This document shows positions 25,905-34,161 of a stretch of 64,000 bases of DNA, piece by piece (position 1 is the first letter of the stretch; the number at the start of each line of letters is the position of its first letter). The translations under genes were made by a program, and so were the position numbers. The DNA comes from JANNBN01 sp031385545. GTDB taxonomy: Bacteria; Actinomycetota; Acidimicrobiia; Acidimicrobiales; JANYDT01. The stretch is taken from contig JANNBN010000059.1 in assembly GCA_031385545.1 (NCBI GenBank), positions 35,495-99,494 on the forward strand, written 5' to 3'. The notes below the pieces were generated by a model that was not told the origin of the DNA, did no database searches, and saw nothing but the letters and a program-made list of their open reading frames with translations.

Positions 25905-26621
25905 GTGTCAACCGCAATCACCGACCTCGGACTGATCCCTCCAGCGCGCCTGGGGATGTTCGTCGCCGAGTCGCGGCGCCAGACGGGATTGTCCCGCGAG
26001 GCTGTCGCTCAGTCATCAGCCGGCCGCCTGTCCGCGCATGATCTCTCGATGATCGAGCGGGGCCGGCTCATCTGCCGGGAGCCGCAGCTGGGGGCTATCG
26101 AAGATGTCCTCGGGTTACGTTTCGAACAGTCCGCACCGACCCGGACCCGGCTCATCGTGGACCCGGATCAGGGACGGCTGGTGATGGGTGGAAGAGTGGC
26201 ACAGGTCCTCCCCGACACGTCGGACAACGAACTGCTGCTGCGGTACCTCACCCTCGTGTATCTGTGTCGCAGGGCGCGTCCAGGCTCCTACGTCGTGCCG
26301 CGGGCCGACGATGTCGAGACGCTCGCGACGGTGATGACCCGTCGGCCCGTCGAGGTCCGCCAGGCGCTAGCCCGTTTGCCGTACACGGAACGCGACGCGC
26401 TGCGGGTTGCGGTGCGGACCGCATCGAGCCGCAGGGTGCTTCCGGGGCTAGGTCTCTTCGTTGGCATGCACCGACATGGCGCGCTGCTGATGGTCGACCC
26501 CGACACACCTGGGGGCGATCTCCGGGAAACGTGCGGGCGGGCCGACAAGAACGGATCACCATCGAACATCGCGCAGGTCGTTCCGTTCGAGTCGCGCCAG
26601 CAGCGACGCGACCGCCGCTGA
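25905..26621 (+). CDS. XRE-type helix-turn-helix protein, function unknown
   Basis: 238 residues if the GTG at 25905 is the start; the frame is open to 25728. The N-terminal third reads as an XRE-like helix-turn-helix (LGMFVAESRRQTGLSREAVAQ, SAHDLSMIERGRL). The rest (LLLRYLTLVYLCRRARPGSYVVPRADDVETLATVM, RPVEVRQALARLPYTERDALR) matches no family I recognise but could be a second winged-helix-like region followed by a basic tail. It is convergent with the FrhB-type gene: the two stop codons abut in a TGATCA palindrome. Confidence 0.6.
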   Translation: MSTAITDLGLIPPARLGMFVAESRRQTGLSREAVAQSSAGRLSAHDLSMIERGRLICREPQLGAIEDVLGLRFEQSAPTRTRLIVDPDQGRLVMGGRVAQVLPDTSDNELLLRYLTLVYLCRRARPGSYVVPRADDVETLATVMTRRPVEVRQALARLPYTERDALRVAVRTASSRRVLPGLGLFVGMHRHGALLMVDPDTPGGDLRETCGRADKNGSPSNIAQVVPFESRQQRRDRR

Positions 26622-27821
26622 TCACCCGGCTTTCGGTTTCGGAGGTGGCACGCCCAAGCGTGGTTTGCTGAACTCGATCTTCTCCGGCCAACGCCGACGG
26701 CTCACGATGGACAGCTTGCGGAGCAGCTCGATGGCAGCCGGGTCGTCATCCCCGGGACGGCCTTCGATCACGCCCTCTTCGAGCATCTCGATCATCATTT
26801 TGCGGCCCAGGTCGGTCCGCACGATCGTTAACGTCCAGTCGTTGAACGCGCCGATGCCGCCGGTCGAGATGTCGGCGTGTTCGGCTGCGAAGTCCGGACA
26901 CGTCATGCAACCCTGACGCGTCCAGGCATGGCATTCCTTGAGGTTGACCTCGTGGTAGCTGCCGTCCTTCATCCAGATCTGGAAGACGCCCTTGATGTTC
27001 ATCTTGACCATGTCCTGCTTCTTCAGGCCGTACTTCGCCTCGAAAAGCTCTTCGAAGATGGCGTCGTCGAAGGTCTTCGAGCACAGCAGCCCGATGTTGA
27101 GTGCGAACTTTCGTGCCGGTTTGCCTGCCTTGCGCACCGTCATCACGGGTGGCACGGAAGACATGCAGCTCATGCCGACCATCGCCAGCTTTTCAAGCCC
27201 AAGGCCGACCGCTTCGGCGTATGCCATTGAATTGGCGCTGTAGGTGTAGCGGCTGCCGGCTGCGGCCAACACCTCTTCCTTCGTGCGCGCCACCCCCGGA
27301 ATTGCCTTCCAGGTGGACCCGTCGCCTTCGAGGTAACTGACCAGCGCACCGTCGATGTAGCCCTTTTCGAGCGCCCAGATCAGCATCGCTGACACGAGGC
27401 CACCGTCTTGGCCCTTCTCGTGCACGTACTTGTCGGTAGCCCTGGCGAGGATGATGTCCTTCGAGATGCCGTCGACCTCGTCGGGAGTGCGCTCGCGCTT
27501 GAACATGAAGTTGTCGATCTCGGCCTCCCACGACCGGAACCGAGGGCATGCCCGAGTGCAGGATGTGCACCCCCTCTCACCGTGGCCGCAGCCGCCCGGC
27601 CCGTCCTCGGCCTCGAGGTGATAGGGCTTGTAGATGCCGAGCGTGTCGTCGTAGCCGAGCACGTCGTGCGGGCAGGCCAGCACGCATCCGGCGCATCCGG
27701 TGCACAAGCCGCTGGTCACCACCTCGTCCCAGAGATGGGCCCAGTGCGCCTTGTCTGCTTTGACGGGCGGTGTGCCGGCTGGAGCTGCGGGGGCGAGAGC
27801 GGCGTCGTCGACGATCGTCAT
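26622..27821 (-). CDS. Coenzyme F420 hydrogenase/dehydrogenase beta-subunit (FrhB) family protein
   Basis: 399 residues from the ATG at 27821; a longer frame is rejected because TACGTT lies 6 nt before this ATG. Two 4Fe-4S cluster motifs: Cys40-43-46-50 (CTGCAGCVLACP) and Cys78-85-88-92 (CTSCTRACP). The FrhB domains follow, with DGGLVSAMLIWALEKGYIDGALV, GSRYTYSANSM, VGMSCMSSVPPVMTVR and a further Cys-containing segment GCMTCPDFAAEHADIS. FrhB-family proteins transfer electrons between F420H2 or flavin and iron-sulfur clusters. The acceptor here is unknown. Its presence suggests the organism makes F420. Confidence 0.88.
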   Translation of the reverse strand: MTIVDDAALAPAAPAGTPPVKADKAHWAHLWDEVVTSGLCTGCAGCVLACPHDVLGYDDTLGIYKPYHLEAEDGPGGCGHGERGCTSCTRACPRFRSWEAEIDNFMFKRERTPDEVDGISKDIILARATDKYVHEKGQDGGLVSAMLIWALEKGYIDGALVSYLEGDGSTWKAIPGVARTKEEVLAAAGSRYTYSANSMAYAEAVGLGLEKLAMVGMSCMSSVPPVMTVRKAGKPARKFALNIGLLCSKTFDDAIFEELFEAKYGLKKQDMVKMNIKGVFQIWMKDGSYHEVNLKECHAWTRQGCMTCPDFAAEHADISTGGIGAFNDWTLTIVRTDLGRKMMIEMLEEGVIEGRPGDDDPAAIELLRKLSIVSRRRWPEKIEFSKPRLGVPPPKPKAG

Positions 27822-27827
27822 GAGAGC

Positions 27828-27833
27828 AACGTA
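27828..27833 (-). promoter_or_regulatory. -10 box TACGTT, leaderless promoter of the FrhB-type gene
   Basis: TACGTT on the minus strand, 6 nt before ATG 27821. Confidence 0.55.
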
Positions 27834-27897
27834 GCCGGGGCGCGCAGTCCTTCTCAGAACGCAGCGCTTCACCTCTCCAGTCGCTTGTCCGGCAAGT

Positions 27898-27971
27898 TCG
27901 CGTCCCCGGTGATCCGTTGCGTCCCGCCAGTGACGACCCTGTGGGGACGCGAACGCTCGCCGGGGACGCGA
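27898..27971. repeat. Palindromic intergenic repeat family 1, copy B
   Basis: 74 nt. The outer arms TCGCGTCCCCGG / CCGGGGACGCGA are a perfect 12-bp inverted repeat, and an inner TTGCGTCCC / GGGGACGCGAA pair lies inside. Most regular of the four copies. Confidence 0.75.
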
Positions 27972-28014
27972 CCCTGTCCCGAGAACGTCTGGCTGCGAAC
28001 GGCAGAATGAACCT

Positions 28015-29367
28015 GTGACGACGGAACGAAACCTTCAAACCACGCAGATTCTTCGCCGACCCAGCCTGAAGCAGGTTGTGGTCGGAGCGGCCTTTGCGAT
28101 GATTGCCGCCTCTTGTACGAGCGGAGCGGCCGATCCGGGCGACAACGCTGCCGCCAGCATCGCGTCCGTCCCGCTCGCCTCTGTCCCAATCGTCAACTCC
28201 GCCGGCGTTGTGTCGTCGGGTGCCGTTCCGTTGTCCGAGCCGCCGGTCACGCGGGGGTCTCTGATGACGACAACTGTTCCGGGGCCGGTCAACCCCGACG
28301 CGGCGGCAGTCGGCGATTTGGTTGCGCTCGGAGCGTCCTGCGCTGCGCCTACCGGCGTCGTTGCGTCAGCGGGCGAGGTCACCTTCGTTGCTGCAGGTCG
28401 TGTCTTTCTCGTGACACCGGGGTCCCAAGTAGCTATGTGTGCTTACGATCTTGGCGGAACTCCAATCAACCGGCTTGCGTGGAGCCCCGATTCGACCGCG
28501 GTACTGCTGGGGTCCGCTCGGGTCGTGCGCGCCAGTTCGATGACGGAGTCCGGCTATCTGCCGGCAAACGCGGACGTCAACTGGTCGGGGCCGAAGGGCA
28601 CGTCGTTGCTGGCTACCACCGCCACCGGGGGCCTAGTCAAACGCGACTCCCGAACTGCGGCGCGGACTGATCTGACGTTCTTGCCGAAGCACCTCGCGTC
28701 GGTGTATCACCCGGCCGGCAAAGCGATCGTCTCGATCGGTGAAACTCCAGATCCCGAAGTGGTTGGTGCCGAGGTCGGCGTCTACATCTCCAGCAATTCC
28801 GGAGGCGATTCGCGTCTTCTCGTCGCAGACGAATCAGGAGCTCACCTCAGCGAGCCCGCGTTTTCCGGGAGCGGCGAATTGCTGTATTTCCTCGCCCGTC
28901 ACACAGGAAGTTCTTCGGGTCAAGGTCAAGGTCGCAGTCACGTGCACGAGTTCGACACCCGCGTCGGATCGATCGACGTCATGCTCGATGTCGACGGTCC
29001 GCTGGCCCAGCTGACGGCGAGTGCGGTGGATGATTCCGTGGCGGTACGTGTTGGCGGGTGCGACGGTGCTTTGCCGACCGATGTGCAGTTCATCACCGAT
29101 CGGGCCGGGCCGTTCGAGTCGCTTCGATCTCGCGTGCCTGGTTTGGACAGCGGCTGGTTGAGCCCGGTCGGTTGGCTTCCCGGAAAGCGCTTGGCGGTAC
29201 TCATCCGCAATGCTGGTTGCGACGGCGCGGGTTCTCTGGCAGTGGTGGACTTGGAGACTGCACGTACACAGACGATCGCCAAGAATGTGTCCATCGCAGC
29301 CACTCGCACGGTCCATGAGATACCCGAGGAACTGGCGATACCCATCGGGCTCGAAGCGGCCGCTTGA
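28015..29367 (+). CDS. Putative lipoprotein with beta-propeller-like repeats
   Basis: 450 residues from GTG 28015, with CAGAAT 6 nt upstream. Signal sequence with hydrophobic core VVVGAAFAMIAA and Cys34 after AAS, a weak lipobox. A Ser/Val/Pro linker follows to residue ~85, then strand-rich repeats of the kind NRLAWSPDSTAVLLGSA, LSEPAFSGSGELLYFLA and GWLSPVGWLPGKRLAVLI, which look like WD40/TolB-type blades. Paired Cys (GASCAAP, AMCAYD, VGGCDG, NAGCDG) suggest disulfides outside the cell. No specific function can be named. Flanked by family 1 repeats on both sides. Confidence 0.65.
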   Translation: MTTERNLQTTQILRRPSLKQVVVGAAFAMIAASCTSGAADPGDNAAASIASVPLASVPIVNSAGVVSSGAVPLSEPPVTRGSLMTTTVPGPVNPDAAAVGDLVALGASCAAPTGVVASAGEVTFVAAGRVFLVTPGSQVAMCAYDLGGTPINRLAWSPDSTAVLLGSARVVRASSMTESGYLPANADVNWSGPKGTSLLATTATGGLVKRDSRTAARTDLTFLPKHLASVYHPAGKAIVSIGETPDPEVVGAEVGVYISSNSGGDSRLLVADESGAHLSEPAFSGSGELLYFLARHTGSSSGQGQGRSHVHEFDTRVGSIDVMLDVDGPLAQLTASAVDDSVAVRVGGCDGALPTDVQFITDRAGPFESLRSRVPGLDSGWLSPVGWLPGKRLAVLIRNAGCDGAGSLAVVDLETARTQTIAKNVSIAATRTVHEIPEELAIPIGLEAAA

Positions 29368-29449
29368 TAGCGGTTCCGCTCCCGGCCGGTCGGCCGGACT
29401 CATCAGTACCTTGCTCGACCTTTACCCTGAATCTGCCAACGTCCGGCGG

Positions 29450-29523
29450 TCGCGTCCCCGGTGGTCTTCCGCGTCCTGTGAGTGACGGCGCTGCGAGGAC
29501 GTGAACGATCATGGAGGACGCGA
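29450..29523. repeat. Palindromic intergenic repeat family 1, copy C
   Basis: 74 nt with arms TCGCGTCCCCGG and GGAGGACGCGA plus inner CCGCGTCC / GGACGTGA. It ends 7 nt before the stop codon of the broken nuclease gene. Confidence 0.7.
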
Positions 29524-29530
29524 CCTGCCG

Positions 29531-30374
29531 CTATCGGCGGTCTTGGACGGTCCAGCTCGTGCCCGTGCGCACCAAGTCGCGGGCGAAACGGGGAACTCGG
29601 CCGAACCCTTCTGATTGGCGACGGCGAAGTTCGTCGTTGATCAACTCGGCGATTCGGTTCGGGTGGTTGATCGCCTCCGCTCCGGTGATGCGAATCACCG
29701 GGATTGCTCCTGCCAGACGGCGGTCGCGTTGCAGGTCTGACTGACGTTGGCGTGGATCGTCGTGACTGCTGCCGTCCGTCTCGACGTCGATCCGCAACCG
29801 TTCGAAGAGGGCGTCGAGATAGTGCTCACGCATATTGCCCCGGGTATCAGGAGCAAGGACCCTGGCCTGGCGGACCGGTTCCTCGAAGCCTCCGAGTCTG
29901 GCGGATTGAACCATTGCGGTTTCGGCCAGCGAGCCGGTCGGGAATGCGTCCGGCGGCCGTCGGCGCAACAGATGCGCCAGCGCACGTCCAGCAAGGTGGC
30001 GAGGATGAGCGTCGACGAATGCTGCTATTTCGCTCAGAACCTCTGGTCGCCATTCGTGGGGCCGTCGAGGATCTTCGCCGCGGATGGCGCTTTCCACGAC
30101 CCGCTCCAGCTCAATCATGTTGAGCCGAACCGCCAGATTCAGCACGGTGCGCGATCGATTTGTCGGGCGCAGCTCGTGCACCTGATCGACCATTTCAGGG
30201 ATGAGAGTACGAGAGCGGTGGAATCGGAAACCAGCCGGCTGCGATGTACACACCCCGAGAGATCCGCTCTATCCGGAGCTGCATGACTTGGTGCCGGAGG
30301 GAACTCGGCGTGTGGCCGAGATCCAACAATTGGTGGCGTGTGAAGAATCTCGGGCTCGTATCCTGCTCTGACAT
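29531..30374 (-). pseudogene. AbiEi/DUF559-type nuclease gene, frameshifted and deleted
   Basis: Two pieces in different frames. Piece 1 starts at ATG 30374 (MSEQDTSPRFFTRHQLLDLGH ...) and reads an AbiEi-like N-terminal helix-turn-helix: TRHQLLDLGH, SSLRHQVMQL, RISRGVYIAAGW, then stops at TGA 30195. Piece 2, open from about 30253 to 29531, carries VHELRPTNRSRTVLNLAVRLN and a DUF559/Vsr-like nuclease end with RIDVETDGSSHDD, LQRDRRLAGAIPVIRITG. The middle ~100 residues expected in this family are missing. The nuclease residues in piece 2 look intact. It sits exactly between repeat copies C and D. Confidence 0.7.
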
Positions 30375-30432
30375 AAAATGAAACTATATGAAATACATCA
30401 TGAGATGAGTGCATCATCTTGCCTTCGGGTGG
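30375..30432. other. AT-rich upstream region of the nuclease pseudogene
   Basis: Locally AT-rich (30374-30415). Minus-strand TGATGTATTTCATATAG (30382-30398) matches 15 of 17 positions of a motif near 25703-25719. Possibly an old promoter or operator of the nuclease gene. The rest of the gap up to 30723 holds repeat copy D and the leader of the CalY-like gene; nothing else was recognised there. Confidence 0.4.
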
Positions 30433-30507
30433 TCCGCGTCCCCGGAGATCCTTGGCGTCCCTCCAGCGACGTCACTCGCGGGACGCGAGGGATCGTGGGG
30501 GACGCGA
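30433..30507. repeat. Palindromic intergenic repeat family 1, copy D
   Basis: 75 nt with arms CCGCGTCCCCGG and GGGGGACGCGA and an inner TTGGCGTCCC / GGGACGCGA pair. Lies 58 nt upstream of the nuclease pseudogene start, opposite copy C. Confidence 0.7.
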
Positions 30508-30723
30508 CGTGTTGAAGGGTTCAAGTTGGTTGGGGCAAGGCAGAAGAAGTTGCTTCAGGTGTGGGTCCAACGCGCCGATAGGTCCAACAGTCCGCAAGTT
30601 GCGGGTGCAAATTGGCTGTTTCGACTAACGCGGCAGCCTCGCAAAACGTCGGCGGGTTCACTCGCCGATCCACAACCGGCGATGCGCGCGACCGCTCTCG
30701 TGCGCAACAGGAGAACCTCCCGC

Positions 30724-31368
30724 ATGAAGAAAACGTCCAAGCATTCCCCCCGCACAATTGGCGGGCTTCGCATCTCGACGCTTCTACTCCTCGGTGGCTT
30801 CAGCCTGGCGGCCCTTGGGTCCCAGGTCGGCCCCGGCGTGTCAGCGTTCTTCACCGACACTGCGACCGTGGGGACGAACACCTTCACGACCGGACGGTTG
30901 GACATCAAGCTCAACGGCGCTGATTCCATCACCGGCCTGTTCACCATCAACCCGATGGCACCAGGAGACTCGCAGACCCAGCAGGTGACCGTTCTGAACG
31001 GTACGAACTCGCTGCCGCTGCGGTACGCAATTTCAGCGGGAACTGCTACCAACGCAGACGCGCTCGGCCTGAAAGATGCCCTGGTTCTGAAGATCAAGAC
31101 GCTCGGTACGTCATGTGCAACCTTCGATGGCACGTCGCTGTACGACTCGACAACAGGCAACGACGGCATCGACGGTCCGGTGTCCGCCAAATTGGTCGGC
31201 GATCTGGCACAGGGTGCTCAGGCCGGAGACCGTGCGCTGGCAGCAACAGCGTCGGAGTCGCTCTGCTTCCAGGTGTCGCTGCCCATCGCAGCCGCCAACG
31301 CGCTGCAAGGTGCGACCACCACTGCTCAGTGGGTATTCTCCGCCGAGCAGACCGCAAACAACCCGTAG
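30724..31368 (+). CDS. CalY/TasA-like secreted protein with SipW-type signal
   Basis: 214 residues from ATG 30724, with AGGAG 10 nt upstream. Basic N-terminus, hydrophobic core (ISTLLLLGGFSLAALG) and the SipW-dependent signature VSAFFTDTATVGTNTFTTGRLDIKLNG. The mature part is beta-rich (MAPGDSQTQQVTVLNGTNSLPLRYAIS) like camelysin/TasA proteins, which form surface fibres or matrix. Two Cys (TSCATF, ESLCFQV) may pair. The next gene encodes a SipW-type signal peptidase, so this is its probable substrate. Confidence 0.8.
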   Translation: MKKTSKHSPRTIGGLRISTLLLLGGFSLAALGSQVGPGVSAFFTDTATVGTNTFTTGRLDIKLNGADSITGLFTINPMAPGDSQTQQVTVLNGTNSLPLRYAISAGTATNADALGLKDALVLKIKTLGTSCATFDGTSLYDSTTGNDGIDGPVSAKLVGDLAQGAQAGDRALAATASESLCFQVSLPIAAANALQGATTTAQWVFSAEQTANNP

Positions 31369-31375
31369 TCCAGCC

Positions 31376-31909
31376 ATGACTGCTGCGTCTATCCAGACGC
31401 ACGTGCAGCACCGAAGCGTTGCGAGGCTGATCGGCACCATCGCCGATCACCTCGTGACGACGTTGCTGGCGATCGTGGTGATATGCCTGCTCGTTTCGGC
31501 GCTCCCCGGTTTCTTCGGGTACGGCGCCGTGCGGGTGATGGGCGCGTCCATGGGCCGTTCGATCCCCGTCGGAAGTGTCGCCGTGCTGGCGCACGTCACT
31601 GCCGAGGACACACGGGTCGGTGACGTGATCCTGTACTCGGGCAAGGGGGCGACTATCCCGGTGATGCACCGGGTGGTCTCCATCTCGCGAAAAGAAGGGC
31701 GTTCCATCGCCGTCACCCGCGGTGACGCCAACACCGCTCCTGACCCCACGCCCCGCGTGTTGAACGGTGCCGGCGGCAGAGTGATTGCCTCGGTTCCGTG
31801 GGCGGGGTTTGTTCTGACAGCATTGAGGATTCGGTTGGTATGGGTACTTGTCGTTCTTGCCATGGTGCGTCGGCTCGCCCGCGTCACCACACGGGCTGAG
31901 TTGGGTTGA
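31376..31909 (+). CDS. sipW: SipW-type signal peptidase I
   Basis: 177 residues from ATG 31376, 7 nt after the substrate gene. N-terminal membrane anchor (about 27-50), catalytic Ser58 in VMGASMGRSIPVGS, His98 in IPVMHRVVSI, where bacterial SPase I enzymes have Lys, and Asp117 in RGDANTAPDP, then a C-terminal membrane segment (WAGFVLTALRIRLVWVLVVLAMV). The Ser-His-Asp arrangement is that of archaeal/ER-type and SipW peptidases, which in Bacillus process TasA and TapA. Confidence 0.88.
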   Translation: MTAASIQTHVQHRSVARLIGTIADHLVTTLLAIVVICLLVSALPGFFGYGAVRVMGASMGRSIPVGSVAVLAHVTAEDTRVGDVILYSGKGATIPVMHRVVSISRKEGRSIAVTRGDANTAPDPTPRVLNGAGGRVIASVPWAGFVLTALRIRLVWVLVVLAMVRRLARVTTRAELG

Positions 31910-31913
31910 CGAA

Positions 31914-32855
31914 ATGGCGCGTCGGTGGGGTCGGGTCATCATTTGCGGCGCGTTGATCGCGGCCGTCCTGAACGGAGTCGCAACAGATGTACCGCGGGCT
32001 TCAGCGTTGTTCTCCGATGCTGCCCCCATCGATGAAGACCTTGACGCGGCCATCCTTCCTCCGCCGGTCGACCTCGCCCTGGTGTCGGCCGCAGGGACCG
32101 TGACGCTGTCGTGGACACCGGCTGCATTTCCTGCCGCCACTGCAATTCAAGTGCTGCGTGGGATAGCACTCGGAGGCCCGTATTCCGTTGTTGGCACGGT
32201 CGCGCCAGCGGCCACCGGGTATGTCGAATCACCCGGCACCGGCTCGTTCTATTACGTCGTGCAGACTGTCGCTAACAACTGGGTGAGCGTGTATTCGAAC
32301 GAGGTGAACACGGTGTTCACCGCTCTGTCCACCGCATGGTTCCCGTGCACCGCGCAGGCAGCCGATACCGGTGGCGACAACAACGGCTACGAGACCAACT
32401 CAGCATCTTCGTGTGGAGACGACAACGTGTCGGCCGACGACGTCAACAGCGGCACCGGCACATCGACATCGTGCACGAACACGGGCAAGGACCGTCACCG
32501 GTTCAGCAACTTCGGTCTGGTCCTGCCGACGGTGGCCACGATTCGTGGGGTCGAAGTTCGCACCCAGTCGTGGCTGAAGTCCGCCACGACCGGTACCAAC
32601 AAGCTGTGTGTGCAGGTGTCGACCGACGCGGGGGTCACGTGGACAACGGCGTTGACGGCCACGGGTCTGACGGCAACGGAGAAGGTGTTCACGTTCGGGT
32701 CGACGTCCAACCTGTGGGGACGAACGTTCCTCACGACTCAGTTCACCGACGCGCTCTTCAGGGTCAGGGTTATCAACACGGCCAAGGCCACCACCAAGAC
32801 CTTTGCGCTCGACACGGTTGAAGTGCGAGTGACGTACTCGTGCCCGTGCGTGTGA
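31914..32855 (+). CDS. Secreted fibronectin-III-like protein of the SipW operon
   Basis: 313 residues, starting 4 nt after the sipW stop. Signal region VIICGALIAAVLNGVA followed by RASALFSDAAPID, which resembles the SipW cleavage motif of the first gene (SAFFTDTA). A fibronectin type III-like domain (about 44-125: PPVDLALVSAAGTVTLSWTPAA ... IQVLRG) precedes a second beta-rich domain with several Cys and ends in CPC. Likely a second exported substrate, perhaps an anchor or minor subunit of the fibre. No adhesin family was recognised with certainty. Confidence 0.65.
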   Translation: MARRWGRVIICGALIAAVLNGVATDVPRASALFSDAAPIDEDLDAAILPPPVDLALVSAAGTVTLSWTPAAFPAATAIQVLRGIALGGPYSVVGTVAPAATGYVESPGTGSFYYVVQTVANNWVSVYSNEVNTVFTALSTAWFPCTAQAADTGGDNNGYETNSASSCGDDNVSADDVNSGTGTSTSCTNTGKDRHRFSNFGLVLPTVATIRGVEVRTQSWLKSATTGTNKLCVQVSTDAGVTWTTALTATGLTATEKVFTFGSTSNLWGRTFLTTQFTDALFRVRVINTAKATTKTFALDTVEVRVTYSCPCV

Positions 32856-32897
32856 CCTGACCACAACGCCAAGTTGGGACTCCGTTTTACCTGGCCG

Positions 32898-32903
32898 TAG
32901 GCT
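32898..32903 (+). promoter_or_regulatory. -10 box TAGGCT, leaderless promoter of the acyl-CoA dehydrogenase gene
   Basis: TAGGCT lies 6 nt before ATG 32910; a second in-frame ATG follows at codon 3. Confidence 0.55.
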
Positions 32904-32909
32904 TATGGA

Positions 32910-34157
32910 ATGCCCATGACCCTGGACTACACCCCCGAAGCTGACGCGTTCCGAGTCGAGATCCGTGACTGGCTCGCAGCCAACCTCCCCAAGGGGTGGA
33001 TGGACGAGGGCTTCGAAATGACCGTCTTTGAACGAAGGGCGTTCAACGACGGATGGCCCACTCGCCTGTACGAAGGTGGCTGGATCTGCGCGTCGTGGCC
33101 AACGGAGTACGGCGGCAAAGGGCTGAGCACGATGCAGAACGTTGTGCTGGCTGAAGAGTTCGCGGCGCACCGTGCACCGCTGCGGGCCGACTTCTTCGGT
33201 GACACGCTGGTTGGTCCAACCATCTTGCAGTACGGCACCGAGGCGCAGAAGCAACACTTCCTCCCGCAGATCTTGAAAGGAAAGGTCCGCTGGTGCCAGG
33301 GCTTCTCCGAGCCCAACTCCGGCAGCGACCTTGCCAGCCTGAAGACGTCGGCGGTGCTCGACGGCGACGAGTGGGTCATCAACGGTCAGAAGGTGTGGAC
33401 CACGGGCGCACAGCACGCCGATTACGTGTTCCTGCTTGCCCGCACCGACCCCGAGGCATCAAAGCACAAGGGGATTTCGTACCTGCTGGTGCCGATGCGC
33501 CAGCCCGGTGTCGACGTGCGTCCCATCGTGCAGCCTGACGGCACGGCCGAGTTCAACGAGGTGTTCTTCGACAACGCCCGCTGCCCCAAGGACAACGTGG
33601 TCGGCGGCGTCAACAACGGGTGGGTAGTTGCCAACGCAACGCTGTCGCACGAGCGCGGTTCCAGCGCCACCACCAGCTACCGCCGGTTCGAGGACGAGTA
33701 CAAGCTGATGGTCGACATGGCGCAGGCCAACGGCTCGATCCACCAACAGCACATCCGGCAGGGCCTGATGAAGTACTACTCAAAGATCCAGGTGCTGCGC
33801 ATCCAGGGTCTGCGGTCGTTGTCCACCAACCTTGCCGGGCGAAAGGACTTCGGCCTCATCGCGTTCGGCGTGTGCAACAAGATGTTCTGGTCCGAGATGC
33901 ATCGTGACGCAATGGAACTTGCGCTCGAAATCGGCGGTACTTCGTCCATGCTGGTCGACGCAGGCCACTCGTCCAACAGCTGGCCAGGCGCCCAGCGCTT
34001 GAAGCTGCGAGACGGCTATCCCACCAGCCCGATGATGTCGTCGTTCTTCTTTTCGCGTTCAGAGACCATTTGGGGTGGAGCAGCCGAGATCCAGCGCAAC
34101 ATCGTCGGTGAACGTGTGCTGGGCCTCCCGAAGGAACCCAAAGCCCCTGGCGAGTAA
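32910..34157 (+). CDS. Acyl-CoA dehydrogenase
   Basis: 415 residues, standard FAD-dependent family length. CQGFSEPNSGSDLASLKTSA and VINGQKVWTTGAQHADYVFLLART are the FAD/substrate signatures; SSFFFSRSETIWGGAAEIQRNIVGERVLGLP is the C-terminal helix with the GGxxEIQRN motif. It oxidises an acyl-CoA to the enoyl-CoA with electrons passed to ETF. The large-subunit FadE-like type is common in actinobacterial fatty-acid or steroid-ring degradation; the substrate cannot be told. Confidence 0.92.
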   Translation: MPMTLDYTPEADAFRVEIRDWLAANLPKGWMDEGFEMTVFERRAFNDGWPTRLYEGGWICASWPTEYGGKGLSTMQNVVLAEEFAAHRAPLRADFFGDTLVGPTILQYGTEAQKQHFLPQILKGKVRWCQGFSEPNSGSDLASLKTSAVLDGDEWVINGQKVWTTGAQHADYVFLLARTDPEASKHKGISYLLVPMRQPGVDVRPIVQPDGTAEFNEVFFDNARCPKDNVVGGVNNGWVVANATLSHERGSSATTSYRRFEDEYKLMVDMAQANGSIHQQHIRQGLMKYYSKIQVLRIQGLRSLSTNLAGRKDFGLIAFGVCNKMFWSEMHRDAMELALEIGGTSSMLVDAGHSSNSWPGAQRLKLRDGYPTSPMMSSFFFSRSETIWGGAAEIQRNIVGERVLGLPKEPKAPGE

Positions 34158-34161
34158 CCCG

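Noticed and set aside
30195..30197. TGA in the AbiEi-like gene as selenocysteine
   Set aside because: The downstream part continues in another frame and about 100 residues are missing, so it is a deletion/frameshift.
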